From Rhodanobacteraceae bacterium (GTDB lineage: Bacteria; Pseudomonadota; Gammaproteobacteria; Xanthomonadales; Rhodanobacteraceae): a DNA stretch of 64,000 nt. The notes under the pieces were generated by a model. It searched no databases. It had not been told where the DNA came from and saw nothing but the letters and a program-made list of their open reading frames with translations. Of this stretch, positions 27,248 to 37,176 are shown piece by piece. The stretch is from assembly GCA_016790075.1 (NCBI GenBank), contig JAEUPP010000039.1, forward strand, positions 248,001 through 312,000. The letters run 5' to 3'. Position 1 is the first letter of the stretch. Each line of letters opens with the position of its first letter. The position numbers and the translations under genes were made by a program.

Positions 27248-28667
27248 GGCGCGGCGCCGTGCGATTCCGGTACGCCTGCAGCGCGGCTTCGCGCGACGCC
27301 GCAAGATCGACCATCGGCTGCGCATAGCCGCTGCGCGCAAGCAGATCTGGCTGCTTCCATGGCGCATGCACCGATTTGAACGCAAGGCGCGCAAGCTGCG
27401 GCAACCAGCGCTTCACGTACGCGCCATCGGGGTCAAAACGCTCACCCTGCGTGACCGGGTTGAAAATACGGAAATACGGTGCGGCGTCCGCACCCGTACC
27501 CGCGCTCCATTGCCAGCCCAGCGTGTTGTTGGCGAGATCGGCATCGACCAGCGTGTCCCAGAACCAGCGCGCGCCGTGCCGCCAGTGAATGCGCAGGTTC
27601 TTGCAGAGAAAACTGGCCGTCAGCATGCGTACGCGGTTGTGCATCCAGCCCGTTTCCCAGAGCTCGCGCATGCCCGCGTCAATCATCGGTATCCCGGTTC
27701 GTCCGCGCTGCCAGGCCGTCAGCAGCTCGGTTTCCGGCTCGCGCCAGGCGAAGCCGCCAAAATCCGGATTGAGGTCCTGCTGTGTTGTCTGCGGAAAGTG
27801 GTAAAGCAGATGGTGTGCGAACTCGCGCCAGCCGAGTTCGCGCAGGAATGGCTCGGCGGCCTCGTGGCAGCGCGCGCCACGGCTACAGCCCAGCTCGTGC
27901 AGGGCCCAGTGGATTTGCCGCGGCGAGATCTCGCCAAAGTGCAGATGTGCGGACAGGCGCGATGTGCCGCCGATAGCAGGAATATCGCGCTGCTGCGCAT
28001 AGACCTGCACTACATCCTCGCAGAACGCCGACAGCGCCAGCCCCGCGCCGGCCTCGCCGGGTTTCCAGGCCGAATAAAAACCTGCGTCCCAGGGGCGACG
28101 CGGCAATAGCCCCAGCTGCGCAAGCGCCAGGCCACCGGCCGGCGCGCAGGAGTCTAGGCGTGCCGGCACGCCAGCCGGTGGACTCGGCTGCAGGCGCGCG
28201 CGCAGATTGCGCCAGTACGGTGTGAATACCCGATAAGGCCCGCCTTGTCCCGTGGTGATTTCCCCCGGCTCGGCCAGCAGGCTCGCATTGCCGAGGCAAA
28301 CGGCAACACCTTGCGCCTTCAGCGCCTGCTCCACCTGTTGGTCACGCGCCAGGGCCGACGGCTCATAGAGCCGGTTCCAGTAGACCGCATCCGCGCCGCA
28401 GCGGCGCACAAGGTTCTGCAACACGGCAAGGCTGTCACCGGCGTGGACTTCCAGCGGCGCGCCGCGACGTTCAAGCTCGGCCGCCAGCGCAGCCAGCGAG
28501 TGATGCAACCACCAGCGGCTCGCCGCACCGGGTTCCCAGGGTGATTCCTCGTGCGGGGCATGGATGTACAGCGGCAGAACACGCCTGTGCTGGCGCAATG
28601 CCAGGCTGAGTGCAGGGTTGTCCGCCAGGCGAAGGTCACGGCGAAACCAGACTATGGCAAGACTCAT
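27234..28667 (-). CDS. phr: Deoxyribodipyrimidine photo-lyase
   Basis: This 477-residue class I CPD photolyase repairs cyclobutane pyrimidine dimers using FADH- and blue light. The start is at MSLAIVWFRRDLRLADNPAL (28667). The antenna-binding N-terminal alpha/beta domain is followed by the FAD-binding helical domain with 'SRLSAHLHFGEISPRQI', 'WREFAHHLLYHFP', 'RTGIPMIDAGMRELWETGWMHNR' (split at 20) and 'NTLGWQWSAGTGADAAPYFR'. The 3' end overlaps the convergent antiporter gene by 14 bases. Confidence 0.95.
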   Translation of the reverse strand: MSLAIVWFRRDLRLADNPALSLALRQHRRVLPLYIHAPHEESPWEPGAASRWWLHHSLAALAAELERRGAPLEVHAGDSLAVLQNLVRRCGADAVYWNRLYEPSALARDQQVEQALKAQGVAVCLGNASLLAEPGEITTGQGGPYRVFTPYWRNLRARLQPSPPAGVPARLDSCAPAGGLALAQLGLLPRRPWDAGFYSAWKPGEAGAGLALSAFCEDVVQVYAQQRDIPAIGGTSRLSAHLHFGEISPRQIHWALHELGCSRGARCHEAAEPFLRELGWREFAHHLLYHFPQTTQQDLNPDFGGFAWREPETELLTAWQRGRTGIPMIDAGMRELWETGWMHNRVRMLTASFLCKNLRIHWRHGARWFWDTLVDADLANNTLGWQWSAGTGADAAPYFRIFNPVTQGERFDPDGAYVKRWLPQLARLAFKSVHAPWKQPDLLARSGYAQPMVDLAASREAALQAYRNRTAPRLRGV

Positions 28668-28937
28668 GCGGTAGCGCCCTATGGCAAGCGTAAGTGGATA
28701 ACGGGCAACGCAGGCCAGATCTTCACCTGCCGCCCCCGGACACGAAATACGGACTCCCGCAGCTCGCAAAAAACTGGCTGCGAGTTTCGGCTGCGAGTTT
28801 CAACCACCCGCCATGCCGTCGATCACGGCGTCGACGCAGAGCGGGGCGGCGCCGCCCGACCTGCCCAATTCTGCCCGCAGTTCGCCAGAATTGCGGCCCT
28901 ATACTGGCGTCGCCATTCCCCGCGAGGAACGAGAACG

Positions 28938-31900
28938 ATGCCCGCCTTCGCCCTGCGCTCACGCATGCACCAGACCCGCTGCGCTGCGTTACTCGGCGCG
29001 GCGCTGTTCGGCCTCATTGCCTGCAATGGCTCTGCACCCAATTTGCCGCAAGCACAGGGTTCACCACCGGTGAAGTCGGCGCAGTCCAAGCCAGCTGCAA
29101 CCGGGTTTGTCCTGTCCTCCGCGCAAGCGGCACAGTTTCAGGGCCAGCTTGCCCTGGTGCTCGAATTCAGCCAGCCCCTGGTCGGCGCACAGTCCTTTGA
29201 CGAGCTGCTCACGGTCAAGGACCTCCAGGGCGCTACCGTCAGTGGCAGCTGGGCGCTGGATGAAGACGGTAAAACCCTGCATTTTCCCTATGTACAACCC
29301 AATCAAACCTATGCCGTCACCCTGCGGGGCGAAATCAGCGCGGTTGACGGCCGCACGCTGGGCAGTGGAGACCGGCGCGAAATATTCAGCGGACCACTGC
29401 AGCCGGCGGTCGGCTTCGCCTCCCAGGGCAGCGTGCTCCCGGCGCGGGAGACGCGCGGCCTTCCCGTGGTCTCGGTCAACGTGGCCGAAGTCGACGTGGA
29501 GTTCCTGCGGGTGCGTGACAAGGAACTGTCGACCTTCTTCGCCTCCTACCAGGGGAACGAGCGCCGCTCAAGCTACGATCTTGATGCCGACAGCCATTGG
29601 TGGGGACGCAAGGGCACGCCGGTCGCACGTATCGCCGACTCGGTCTATGCCAACCGCTTCGTGCTCGGCGGCAAGCAGAACGAGCGCAGCCTGACCTATC
29701 TCCCGATCCAGAACATCGCCGAACTGTCGCAGCCCGGCCTGTATTTCGCCGTCATGAAACGTGCTGGCTCGTTCAGCGGTGAATGGGAGACGAGCTACTT
29801 CTTCGTCAGCGATATCGGCCTGCATACACGGGCCTATCGCGAACAGTTGTTCGTGCATGCCGCTTCGCTAAAGTCCGGCACCGCATTGTCCGGCGTTGAA
29901 CTGTCCATAATCGACGCCAAAGGCGAGTCCGTGCTTGATGCCCGCACCGACGCCGACGGCAATGCACTGCTGAACTACACACTCACCGCCAATCAGGTGC
30001 TGGTCGCGCGCAGCGGCAGTGACGTGTCGCTGCTGCCGTTCAATCAACCAGCGCTGGATCTGTCGGACTTCTCCGTCGCCGGCCGGCGCCAGGAATGGTT
30101 CGACGTCTTCGCCTGGTCGGGACGCGACCTGTATCGTCCCGGTGAAACCCTGCGCATCTCGGCCTTGCTGCGCGACGGTGATGGCAAGCCGATCCCACCG
30201 CAGCCCGTGTTCCTGACCTTGAAACAGCCTAATGGGCGCGCCTATAGCCAGGCCAAGCTCGAACCGCGTGAGCTGGGGTACCTGGAATGGTCGCAGGCCA
30301 TCCCGGCTGATGCGCCCACCGGACGCTGGCAGATCGAATTCCGCCTCGATCCGGCGGCCAAGGAAGCGAACCAGGCGCTGGTCCTGCGCGTGGAGGAGTT
30401 CCTGCCGGAGCGGCTCAAGCTTGATCTCGGCAGCTCCCAGGAACGCCTGCGCCCGGGCGACAAGCTCGCGCTTGAGGTACAGGGCGACTACCTCTACGGC
30501 GCACCCGCAGCAGGCAATCGCTTCAGCGCGCGCCTGACCGTCGCCAACGATGCCCATCCACTGGACACGCACAAGGACTTCCACTTTGGCGACCCGACGC
30601 TGGATTGGCCGAAAGAGGCACGCGATGTGCTCGACGAGGCACTGGACGAACAGGGCAAGTTGCGGCGCGACGTGGATGTGCTGGCCGATCTGAAGATCCA
30701 GGCGCCGGTCGCCATCCTGCTGTCGGGCAGTATCTATGAAAGCGGCGGACGCAGCGTCACGCGCACGCTCAAACGCACGGCCTGGCCCGCCGATGCACTG
30801 ATAGGCCTGCGCCCACTGTTTGATCCCAAGGACGGCGCCAGCGCAAACAGCCGCGCTGGCTTTGAGCTGATCCGCAGCAACGCTCAGGGTGAACTGCTGG
30901 CCGCCCAGGGGCTCAAGCTCCGCCTGGTGCGCGAGAACCGCAACTACCACTGGAGCTATGACCGAAGCAGCGGCTGGCGTTTTGATTTCACGCAGAGCCT
31001 GGACACGGTCGAAACGCGCGAAATCACGGCCTCCGCCGGCCAGGCGTTCAAGTTCGACGTACCGGTCGAATGGGGCGGCTATCGCATCGAGGTGCTGGAC
31101 CCCGCAACGGAGCTCCTCACGCGTTACCCCTTCACCGCTGGCTGGAGCTGGAACGACGAGAACCGCGGCCTGGAAGCACGTCCCGACAAGGTCAAGCTCG
31201 CGCTCGACGAGGAACGCTATCGTGCCGGCGATACGCTCAAGGTCACTGTGACTGCACCACAGCCGGGCTCCGGGCTGCTGCTGGTGGAGAGCGACAAGCT
31301 GCTGTACACGCGCCGCATCGACGTCAGTACAGCAGCCACGTTCGAGATACCGGTCACGCCGGACTGGGAGCGCCACGATATCTATATCAGTGCACTCGTA
31401 CTGAGGGGCGGCTCTGCGGCGAGCAAGATCACCCCTGCACGCGCCGTCGGCGTCGCCCATGTCGCCATGGATCGCAGCGAGCGCAAGGTCGCCGTCGAGA
31501 TCAGCGCACCGCAGCAAACCAGACCCGAGCTGCCACTGCCGGTAACGATCAAGGCGCCGGCTCTGGCGGGCAAGAATGCCTATGTCACCGTGTCCGCGGT
31601 TGATGTCGGCATTCTCAACATCACGCGTTTTGCGCGGCCTGATGCGAGTGCATGGTTTTTCGGCCAGCGTCGTCTGGGCATTGATGCCTATGACCTCTAT
31701 GGCCGTCTGGTCGAGAGTTTCGATGGCGCGCTGGCCCGACTGCGCTACGGCGGGGACCTGGCGCCGACCGCACTGCCGCAGGCGCGGCGGCCCACGGCCA
31801 AGGTGCAGACGGTCGATCTGTACTCCGGCGCGGTCAAGCTCGACGCCCAGGGCAATGCCAGGCTCGATCTGCCAGTACCGGACTTCAACGGCACCCTGCG

Positions 31901-33878
31901 CGTGACCGGACTGGTGTTCGGTGAGGATCGCTATGGTGGCGCCGACACCGAGACCGTAGTGCGCGCGCCGCTGGTCGCGGAAGTGTCGACGCCCCGCGTA
32001 CTGGCACCAGGTGACAGTGCTGCCCTGACGCTGGATCTCAGCAACTTCTCCGGCAGCGAGCGCGAATTCCGTGTGCGGCTGGAGGCCGACCCGCCGCTAC
32101 GCATTGCCGACGCAGTGCGTACTCAAAAACTGGCCGATGGCGCGAAGAAAACCCTGCAGTTCACCCTCAGCGCCGATGACGGCCTGGGCGTGGGCAAATT
32201 CCGCCTGTTTGCCGAATCAGCCGAGCTGAGCCTGCGCCGTCAATTCGAGGTCACGCTGCGTCCGGCCTGGCCGGCCGTGCTGCGTTCCTCCGCGCACGTG
32301 CTGCAGCCCGGCGCCGGCCTGGGGCTGGGCACGGGCGCAATGGACGGACTGATGGCGGACTCGGTCAGTGCCACTCTCAGCGTCAGCGCGCTGCCGCCGC
32401 TGCCCTTTGCCAGTGCGCTGCGCGGCCTGCTCGGCTACCCCTATGGCTGCATAGAACAAACCACCAGCCGTGGCTATGGCCTGCTGGCGCTGGACGCGGA
32501 CAACGCAAGGAACCTCGGCATCACGCCGCTGCCGGACACGGCGCGGCAACGCCTGCTCGACGACGCGATCAACCGCATCTCGGCCCTGCAGATACCGTCA
32601 GGGCATTTCTCGACCTGGGGCAGCGACAGTGGCGTCGATACCTTGCTGACGCCCTATGTGACCGAGTTTCTGCTGGACGCCCGCGACGCCGGTTTTGCGG
32701 TGCCCGAAAGCGTGCTGCAGAACGCCCTCAAGCGGATCAGCGATGATTTGCTTTCGGGTGGCCATCCCTACTACGCCTATGACCATGCCGACCACCTGCG
32801 TTTTGCCGATCAGGCCTGGTCGGCCTATGTGCTGGCGCGGGTACAGCGGGCGCCGCTGGGCACGTTGCGGACGCTGTACGACAACGAGCGCAACAAATCC
32901 ATTACTGCACTTCCGCTGGTCCACCTGGGCATAGCGCTGACCCTGCAAGGCGATGCGGCGCGCGGCAGCCAGGCGCTTGCGGAGGCATTCGCCAAGCCGG
33001 TCGAGCGGCCGCGCTATCTCGGCGACTACGGCTCGGAACTGCGCGATGCGGCGCTGATGGTGGCGCTCACGCACCGCGCCGGATTGAACAAGCCCGAATA
33101 TGACGCCAGCGTCGTCGCGCTGGGACGCGAGCTGGTTGCGAAGCAGGGCGCGCGTCCTCTGCATTGGCTCAGTACCCAGGAGCAGAGCGCCATTGCGCGG
33201 CTGGGCAAGGCGCTGATCAGCCGCGCTGAAAGCACGTTCGGCGGCAGTCTCAGCCTCGGCAGCAGCAGCGAAGCCATAGCACCGGCACCACTGTGGAGCC
33301 GCCACTTCAGTGCCGCCGACCTGCAGGCCGGCGTGCGCTTCACGCCAGACGCCGGCACGCCGCTGTACGTCAGTGAGAACGTGGCCGGCGTACCCAGGAG
33401 CGCACCCGCTGCCGATGACAGCGTCGTCTCCATCCAGCGTCAGTGGTATGCCCTGGACGGAACAGTCTGGAATGGCGGCGAACTCAAGGAAGGCCAGGGG
33501 CTCATAGTCGGCATCAAGGTGGAAGCCAAGGAAGCCATGCGGGATGCCTTGCTGATCGATCTGTTGCCGGGCGGTCTGGAGATCGAGAACTTCAATCTGA
33601 CCGACGCCAGGCAATGGACCAATGTCGTCGTCGACGGCGTGCAGATGGCCGAGCGTGCCTACGCTGCCGATGTTCAGCACGAGGAATTCCGCGACGACCG
33701 CTATGTCGCCGCGCTGAACCTTGCACAAGGCCAGCAGGCGCAGGTGTTCTATCTGGTGCGCGCCGTGTCGCCGGGCAACTACGTCGTGCCGCCGACGACG
33801 GTTGAAGACATGTACCGGCCGCAGCTGCGCGGGGTCGCCCGCAGCGTACCGGCGCGAGTGACGGTAGTGCCGCCGTGA
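28938..33878 (+). CDS. Alpha-2-macroglobulin family lipoprotein (YfhM-like)
   Basis: This 1646-residue protein carries a lipoprotein signal with lipobox LIAC (Cys32 or so from the ATG at 28938; an ATG ten codons later is also possible). It has successive macroglobulin-type beta domains, a bait-like region, and the thioester motif GCIEQ near 32450, which covalently traps attacking proteases, followed by an alpha/alpha thioester domain ('LLGYPYGCIEQTTSRGYGLL') and a C-terminal receptor-like domain. Bacterial members sit in the periplasm and protect the envelope. It is directly followed by pbpC, the standard partnership: A2M as defence, PbpC as cell-wall repair. Confidence 0.95.
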   Translation: MPAFALRSRMHQTRCAALLGAALFGLIACNGSAPNLPQAQGSPPVKSAQSKPAATGFVLSSAQAAQFQGQLALVLEFSQPLVGAQSFDELLTVKDLQGATVSGSWALDEDGKTLHFPYVQPNQTYAVTLRGEISAVDGRTLGSGDRREIFSGPLQPAVGFASQGSVLPARETRGLPVVSVNVAEVDVEFLRVRDKELSTFFASYQGNERRSSYDLDADSHWWGRKGTPVARIADSVYANRFVLGGKQNERSLTYLPIQNIAELSQPGLYFAVMKRAGSFSGEWETSYFFVSDIGLHTRAYREQLFVHAASLKSGTALSGVELSIIDAKGESVLDARTDADGNALLNYTLTANQVLVARSGSDVSLLPFNQPALDLSDFSVAGRRQEWFDVFAWSGRDLYRPGETLRISALLRDGDGKPIPPQPVFLTLKQPNGRAYSQAKLEPRELGYLEWSQAIPADAPTGRWQIEFRLDPAAKEANQALVLRVEEFLPERLKLDLGSSQERLRPGDKLALEVQGDYLYGAPAAGNRFSARLTVANDAHPLDTHKDFHFGDPTLDWPKEARDVLDEALDEQGKLRRDVDVLADLKIQAPVAILLSGSIYESGGRSVTRTLKRTAWPADALIGLRPLFDPKDGASANSRAGFELIRSNAQGELLAAQGLKLRLVRENRNYHWSYDRSSGWRFDFTQSLDTVETREITASAGQAFKFDVPVEWGGYRIEVLDPATELLTRYPFTAGWSWNDENRGLEARPDKVKLALDEERYRAGDTLKVTVTAPQPGSGLLLVESDKLLYTRRIDVSTAATFEIPVTPDWERHDIYISALVLRGGSAASKITPARAVGVAHVAMDRSERKVAVEISAPQQTRPELPLPVTIKAPALAGKNAYVTVSAVDVGILNITRFARPDASAWFFGQRRLGIDAYDLYGRLVESFDGALARLRYGGDLAPTALPQARRPTAKVQTVDLYSGAVKLDAQGNARLDLPVPDFNGTLRVTGLVFGEDRYGGADTETVVRAPLVAEVSTPRVLAPGDSAALTLDLSNFSGSEREFRVRLEADPPLRIADAVRTQKLADGAKKTLQFTLSADDGLGVGKFRLFAESAELSLRRQFEVTLRPAWPAVLRSSAHVLQPGAGLGLGTGAMDGLMADSVSATLSVSALPPLPFASALRGLLGYPYGCIEQTTSRGYGLLALDADNARNLGITPLPDTARQRLLDDAINRISALQIPSGHFSTWGSDSGVDTLLTPYVTEFLLDARDAGFAVPESVLQNALKRISDDLLSGGHPYYAYDHADHLRFADQAWSAYVLARVQRAPLGTLRTLYDNERNKSITALPLVHLGIALTLQGDAARGSQALAEAFAKPVERPRYLGDYGSELRDAALMVALTHRAGLNKPEYDASVVALGRELVAKQGARPLHWLSTQEQSAIARLGKALISRAESTFGGSLSLGSSSEAIAPAPLWSRHFSAADLQAGVRFTPDAGTPLYVSENVAGVPRSAPAADDSVVSIQRQWYALDGTVWNGGELKEGQGLIVGIKVEAKEAMRDALLIDLLPGGLEIENFNLTDARQWTNVVVDGVQMAERAYAADVQHEEFRDDRYVAALNLAQGQQAQVFYLVRAVSPGNYVVPPTTVEDMYRPQLRGVARSVPARVTVVPP

Positions 33879-33951
33879 GCAGGGGAGCACGCGGGATGTG
33901 CGCCTCGCTGCCCCGAGTCCATGCGGGGTTGATGACTGGTTTCATCGCCTG

Positions 33952-36306
33952 ATGCTCCCGCGACGAACAACCGCGCTGCGCTGGCTGCGGCGCCTGCTGC
34001 GCCTCGGCATCGCGCTGTGTATCACCGCCTTCGTGCTCGACCGTCTGTTTCCGCTGCCCCTGCCCGTGGCAGATGGCGGCAGCACGGTCGTGCTCGCCCG
34101 TGACGGCACGCCGCTGCGCGCCTTCCCCGATGCCGACGGTGTCTGGCGCTACCCGGTGACGCCGCAGACCGTCTCACCGCTGTACCTGGATGCCCTGCTG
34201 ACCTACGAGGACCGCTGGTTCCGCCTGCATCCGGGAGTTAACCCGCTCGCCCTCGCACGTGCCGCCGCACAACGTGTATGGCATGGACGCACGGTATCGG
34301 GCGGCTCGACGCTGACCATGCAGGTCGCACGCATACTGGATCCGCATTCGCGCACTGCGTTCGGCAAGCTCAAGCAAGTGCTGCGCGCGCTGCAGCTGGA
34401 AGCGCATCTGAGCAAGGACGAAATCCTCAGCCTGTATCTGAATCACGCGCCGTTCGGCGGCACCATCCACGGCGTGGAAGCGGCCGCCTGGGCCTATCTG
34501 GGTAAATCCTCGCAGCGCCTGAGTCATGCCGAAGCGGCGTTGCTCGCCGTATTGCCCCAGGCACCGAGCCGGCTTCGCCCCGACCGCAACGCCGGACTCG
34601 CGCAGCGTTACCGCGACAAGCTGCTCACGCGCCTGTACGAACTGCGACGCTGGGATGCGGCCACGGTAGAAGATGCACGGCACGAAACCGTCACGGCACG
34701 CACGCTGGACCCTCCCCTGTCGGCGGCGCTTCTCGCGCAGCGCCTGCACACCGCACTGCCACAACAGCGCAGCATCCGCTCGACTATCGATCGCGAGTTG
34801 CAGGCGGCCATGGAAGCGCGGGTCAGCAGCTACCTCGCGCGTCTGCCGGAGCGCACCTCCGCTGCGCTGCTGCTGGTCGACAACACCAGCCTCAACGTAC
34901 TCGCCTATGTGGGCTCGGGCACATTCGCCGACATACAGCGCCTGGGCTACATCGATATGGTGCGCGCGCCACGCTCGCCGGGATCGACCTTGAAGCCGTT
35001 CCTGTATGGACTGGCGCTGGACGACGGCCTGATTCACTCGGAAAGCCTGCTCGTGGATGCACCCCAGTCCTTTGGCGACTACCGCCCCGGCAATTTCGAT
35101 CAGGCCTTCAATGGACCGGTCAGCGCCGCCGAAGCGCTGCGCCTGTCACTGAACGTACCGGCGGTCGATCTGCTGGATCGTGTAAGCCCTGCACGCTTTG
35201 CCGCACGGCTGGCCAATGGTGGAGTGGCGCTGCACTGGCCCCAGGGAGCCAGTCCCAATCTAGCGCTGATACTCGGTGGCACAGGCGCGACGCTGGAAGA
35301 TCTGGTCGGCGCCTATGCTGCTTTCAACCGCGGCGGAATCGCCGCCCGCGTGCGGCTGCGTGCCGAAGAACCGCTGGCCGAGCGCCGGCTACTGAGCGCC
35401 GGCGCGGCCTATATCGTGCGCCACATGCTCGAAGCGAATCTGCGCCCGGGCCAGAACCGCGACACGTTTGACCCAGGCCAGCGCGCGCGGCTGGCCTGGA
35501 AGACCGGCACGTCCTATGGGTTTCGCGATGCCTGGGCCCTGGGCACTACGCGGCGCTACACGCTGGGCGTCTGGGTAGGCCGCCCGGACGGCACGCCGGT
35601 ACCCGGCCAATACGGCGCGATCACCGCACTGCCGCTGCTGTTCCAGGCCGTCGACAGCCTGCCGCACTCGCCCGAAGATGCTGCGCCAGCGGTACCGCCG
35701 TCGAGCATCAGCGAAGTGGATATCTGCTGGCCATTGGGCACGGCGTTTGAAGTCGGCCAACCGCAGCTCTGCCAGGAAAAACGCCGTGCCCTGGTCCTGG
35801 ATGACGTGATTCCACCGACCCTTGCCGAGCGCGACGCCAATGCCTGGCAGGCGGCGCGGCTGAGCTTGCGCGTCGATGCCCGCAGCGGGCACCGCCTCAG
35901 CGGCAACTGCAAGGCGCCGACGGAACGCAACCTCGTGCTCGCACGCTGGCCCGCACTCGCCCAGCCCTGGCTCAGCACCTGGCAGCGCAAAGCCTCCCGC
36001 TTGCCGCCGCTGGCACCGGGCTGCAGCGATGATGGCCTGGACCGTGGCGAGCATCTCACCATCGCCGGGGTCACCCCGGGCAGCAGCCTGGTACGTGCGC
36101 CCGGCAGCAAACAGCCGCCACAGCTGGCGCTGCGCGCGCTGGGTACCCAGGGCGTGGTGCAGTGGCTGGTCAACGGCCGCATCAAGGCCGTACTCGATGC
36201 GAACCGGCCGTTTGAGCACGCATTCGACACCCCGGGCCCGCAAGCCGTCACGGCACTGACACCGGCGGGCAGCTATGCACGGGTGGATGTTCAGGTGCTG
36301 CGTTGA
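33952..36306 (+). CDS. pbpC: Penicillin-binding protein 1C
   Basis: This class A penicillin-binding protein has about 784 residues from the ATG at 33952, where MLPRRTTALRWLRRL fits the family; a GTG at 33898 would add 18 residues. A membrane anchor (residues about 15-35) is followed by the glycosyltransferase domain with 'TYEDRWFRLHPGVNPLALAR' and 'GGSTLTMQVARILDP', the transpeptidase domain with SxxK in SPGSTLKPF, SLN ('RLSLNVPA') and KTGTS, and the C-terminal biosynthesis-inhibitor domain (BiPBP_C). It lies 73 bases after the alpha-2-macroglobulin gene and is expected in one operon with it. Confidence 0.94.
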   Translation: MLPRRTTALRWLRRLLRLGIALCITAFVLDRLFPLPLPVADGGSTVVLARDGTPLRAFPDADGVWRYPVTPQTVSPLYLDALLTYEDRWFRLHPGVNPLALARAAAQRVWHGRTVSGGSTLTMQVARILDPHSRTAFGKLKQVLRALQLEAHLSKDEILSLYLNHAPFGGTIHGVEAAAWAYLGKSSQRLSHAEAALLAVLPQAPSRLRPDRNAGLAQRYRDKLLTRLYELRRWDAATVEDARHETVTARTLDPPLSAALLAQRLHTALPQQRSIRSTIDRELQAAMEARVSSYLARLPERTSAALLLVDNTSLNVLAYVGSGTFADIQRLGYIDMVRAPRSPGSTLKPFLYGLALDDGLIHSESLLVDAPQSFGDYRPGNFDQAFNGPVSAAEALRLSLNVPAVDLLDRVSPARFAARLANGGVALHWPQGASPNLALILGGTGATLEDLVGAYAAFNRGGIAARVRLRAEEPLAERRLLSAGAAYIVRHMLEANLRPGQNRDTFDPGQRARLAWKTGTSYGFRDAWALGTTRRYTLGVWVGRPDGTPVPGQYGAITALPLLFQAVDSLPHSPEDAAPAVPPSSISEVDICWPLGTAFEVGQPQLCQEKRRALVLDDVIPPTLAERDANAWQAARLSLRVDARSGHRLSGNCKAPTERNLVLARWPALAQPWLSTWQRKASRLPPLAPGCSDDGLDRGEHLTIAGVTPGSSLVRAPGSKQPPQLALRALGTQGVVQWLVNGRIKAVLDANRPFEHAFDTPGPQAVTALTPAGSYARVDVQVLR

Positions 36307-36434
36307 AATCAACCGCAATGCAACCTGTACAAACTATCTAAGGCAGCAAAGTCGTCTCGAGTAGCTGGCTGAATGGATGCACAGTGGTAGCGATTTCCAC
36401 ACCAAGCGCCGTTCTGCAGCTCAGTCACGCGGTA

Positions 36435-36734
36435 TCAAATCTCGCTTGCATTCCCCGGCAGTACATGCCGGCAATAACGCCATTCGTATACCGGTTGGTC
36501 GTCGAGGTAGACATCGGGTTTAGGCAGGAACGCGACAAAACATGACGTGAGGCCCAGCTCGTCCGCAGTGGCGCGTGCGTAGTCAGCGCCACCGGAACTC
36601 CAGAGGTAGAGAACTGCGCCTTCACTCCAGAGCTCACGGATCCGTGCCACAACCGCGGGCATCGGCAGGCGCTTCGTACCGGCGGTTCGCACCAAGGTAT
36701 CGTCGACATCGACAAAGATCACACGCGCCTTCAT
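36435..36734 (-). CDS. Small HAD-family protein
   Basis: This 99-residue protein shows HAD motif I (VDVDDTLVRT, nucleophile and acid Asp) and a motif II-like segment (LYLWSSGG, Ser/Thr position). A later LDDQP could supply motif IV acids. The cap domain is absent. Such minimal HAD proteins are usually phosphatases, but the substrate is unknown. Its ATG shares one base with the stop of a small upstream open frame (TGATG), suggesting coupling. Confidence 0.75.
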   Translation of the reverse strand: MKARVIFVDVDDTLVRTAGTKRLPMPAVVARIRELWSEGAVLYLWSSGGADYARATADELGLTSCFVAFLPKPDVYLDDQPVYEWRYCRHVLPGNASEI

Positions 36735-36823
36735 CAGCTATTGCTCCTACGCAGTAGCGACGCGCCCCGGTAGCAGTCGCCGCAGCGACTATTGAAGCCA
36801 TTGCGCCGATGCTGCATGTGGTA
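36734..36823 (-). CDS. Possible small Cys-containing protein upstream of the HAD gene
   Basis: A GTG-initiated frame of 29 codons encodes VVYHMQHRRNGFNSRCGDCY plus a basic tail and ends in a TGA that overlaps the HAD gene's ATG. The CxxC pair and coupling are the only reasons to list it; the frame stays open upstream into the 3' end of the Cys-rich membrane gene. It could be chance. Confidence 0.25.
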   Translation of the reverse strand, partial: YHMQHRRNGFNSRCGDCYRGASLLRRSNS

Positions 36824-36858
36824 GACCACACCAACAAGGAACTCGCAAATCTCAGGAC

Positions 36859-37176
36859 CTAAGAACGCCGCACCGGCTTGGGCTCGGTCAGCACCAAGGT
36901 AGCCGGTTTGACCTCCGCCACCGTCGTGCAAGCGCCGCAGCTGCTGCAGCTGCCGGAGGTTGCGCAAGCACTGCCGACGCTGGCCGGAATACGCGCGCGC
37001 AGCCGCGCACCCAGGCGATGCAGAACTATCGCCGCAGGTGCGGCTTCGAGCGCATCGGCGATGCACGCCAGTCCCCTGCCCCACAGCGAAGGCAGATAGC
37101 GGCGCAGCACGCTGACGGCGGCAAGCGCCACCACGACGGCAACGACGGCGTACTGCAGGGCCAGTGAAGCGTTCAA
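36859..37176 (-). CDS. FeoB-associated Cys-rich small membrane protein
   Basis: This 105-residue protein has one N-terminal membrane helix (residues about 7-25), a basic middle and a cysteine cluster CATSGSCSSCGACT. Its ATG overlaps the feoB stop by four bases, so it is the third gene of feoAB. Similar small Cys-rich membrane proteins occur after feoB in many bacteria and are thought to assist FeoB, perhaps by binding iron, analogous in position to FeoC. The exact role is not established. Confidence 0.8.
   Translation of the reverse strand: MNASLALQYAVVAVVVALAAVSVLRRYLPSLWGRGLACIADALEAAPAAIVLHRLGARLRARIPASVGSACATSGSCSSCGACTTVAEVKPATLVLTEPKPVRRS

Noticed and set aside
29868-33890. Long minus-strand frames (about 549 and 430 codons)
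   Set aside because: Antisense to the alpha-2-macroglobulin gene, whose lipobox and thioester motifs are clear.
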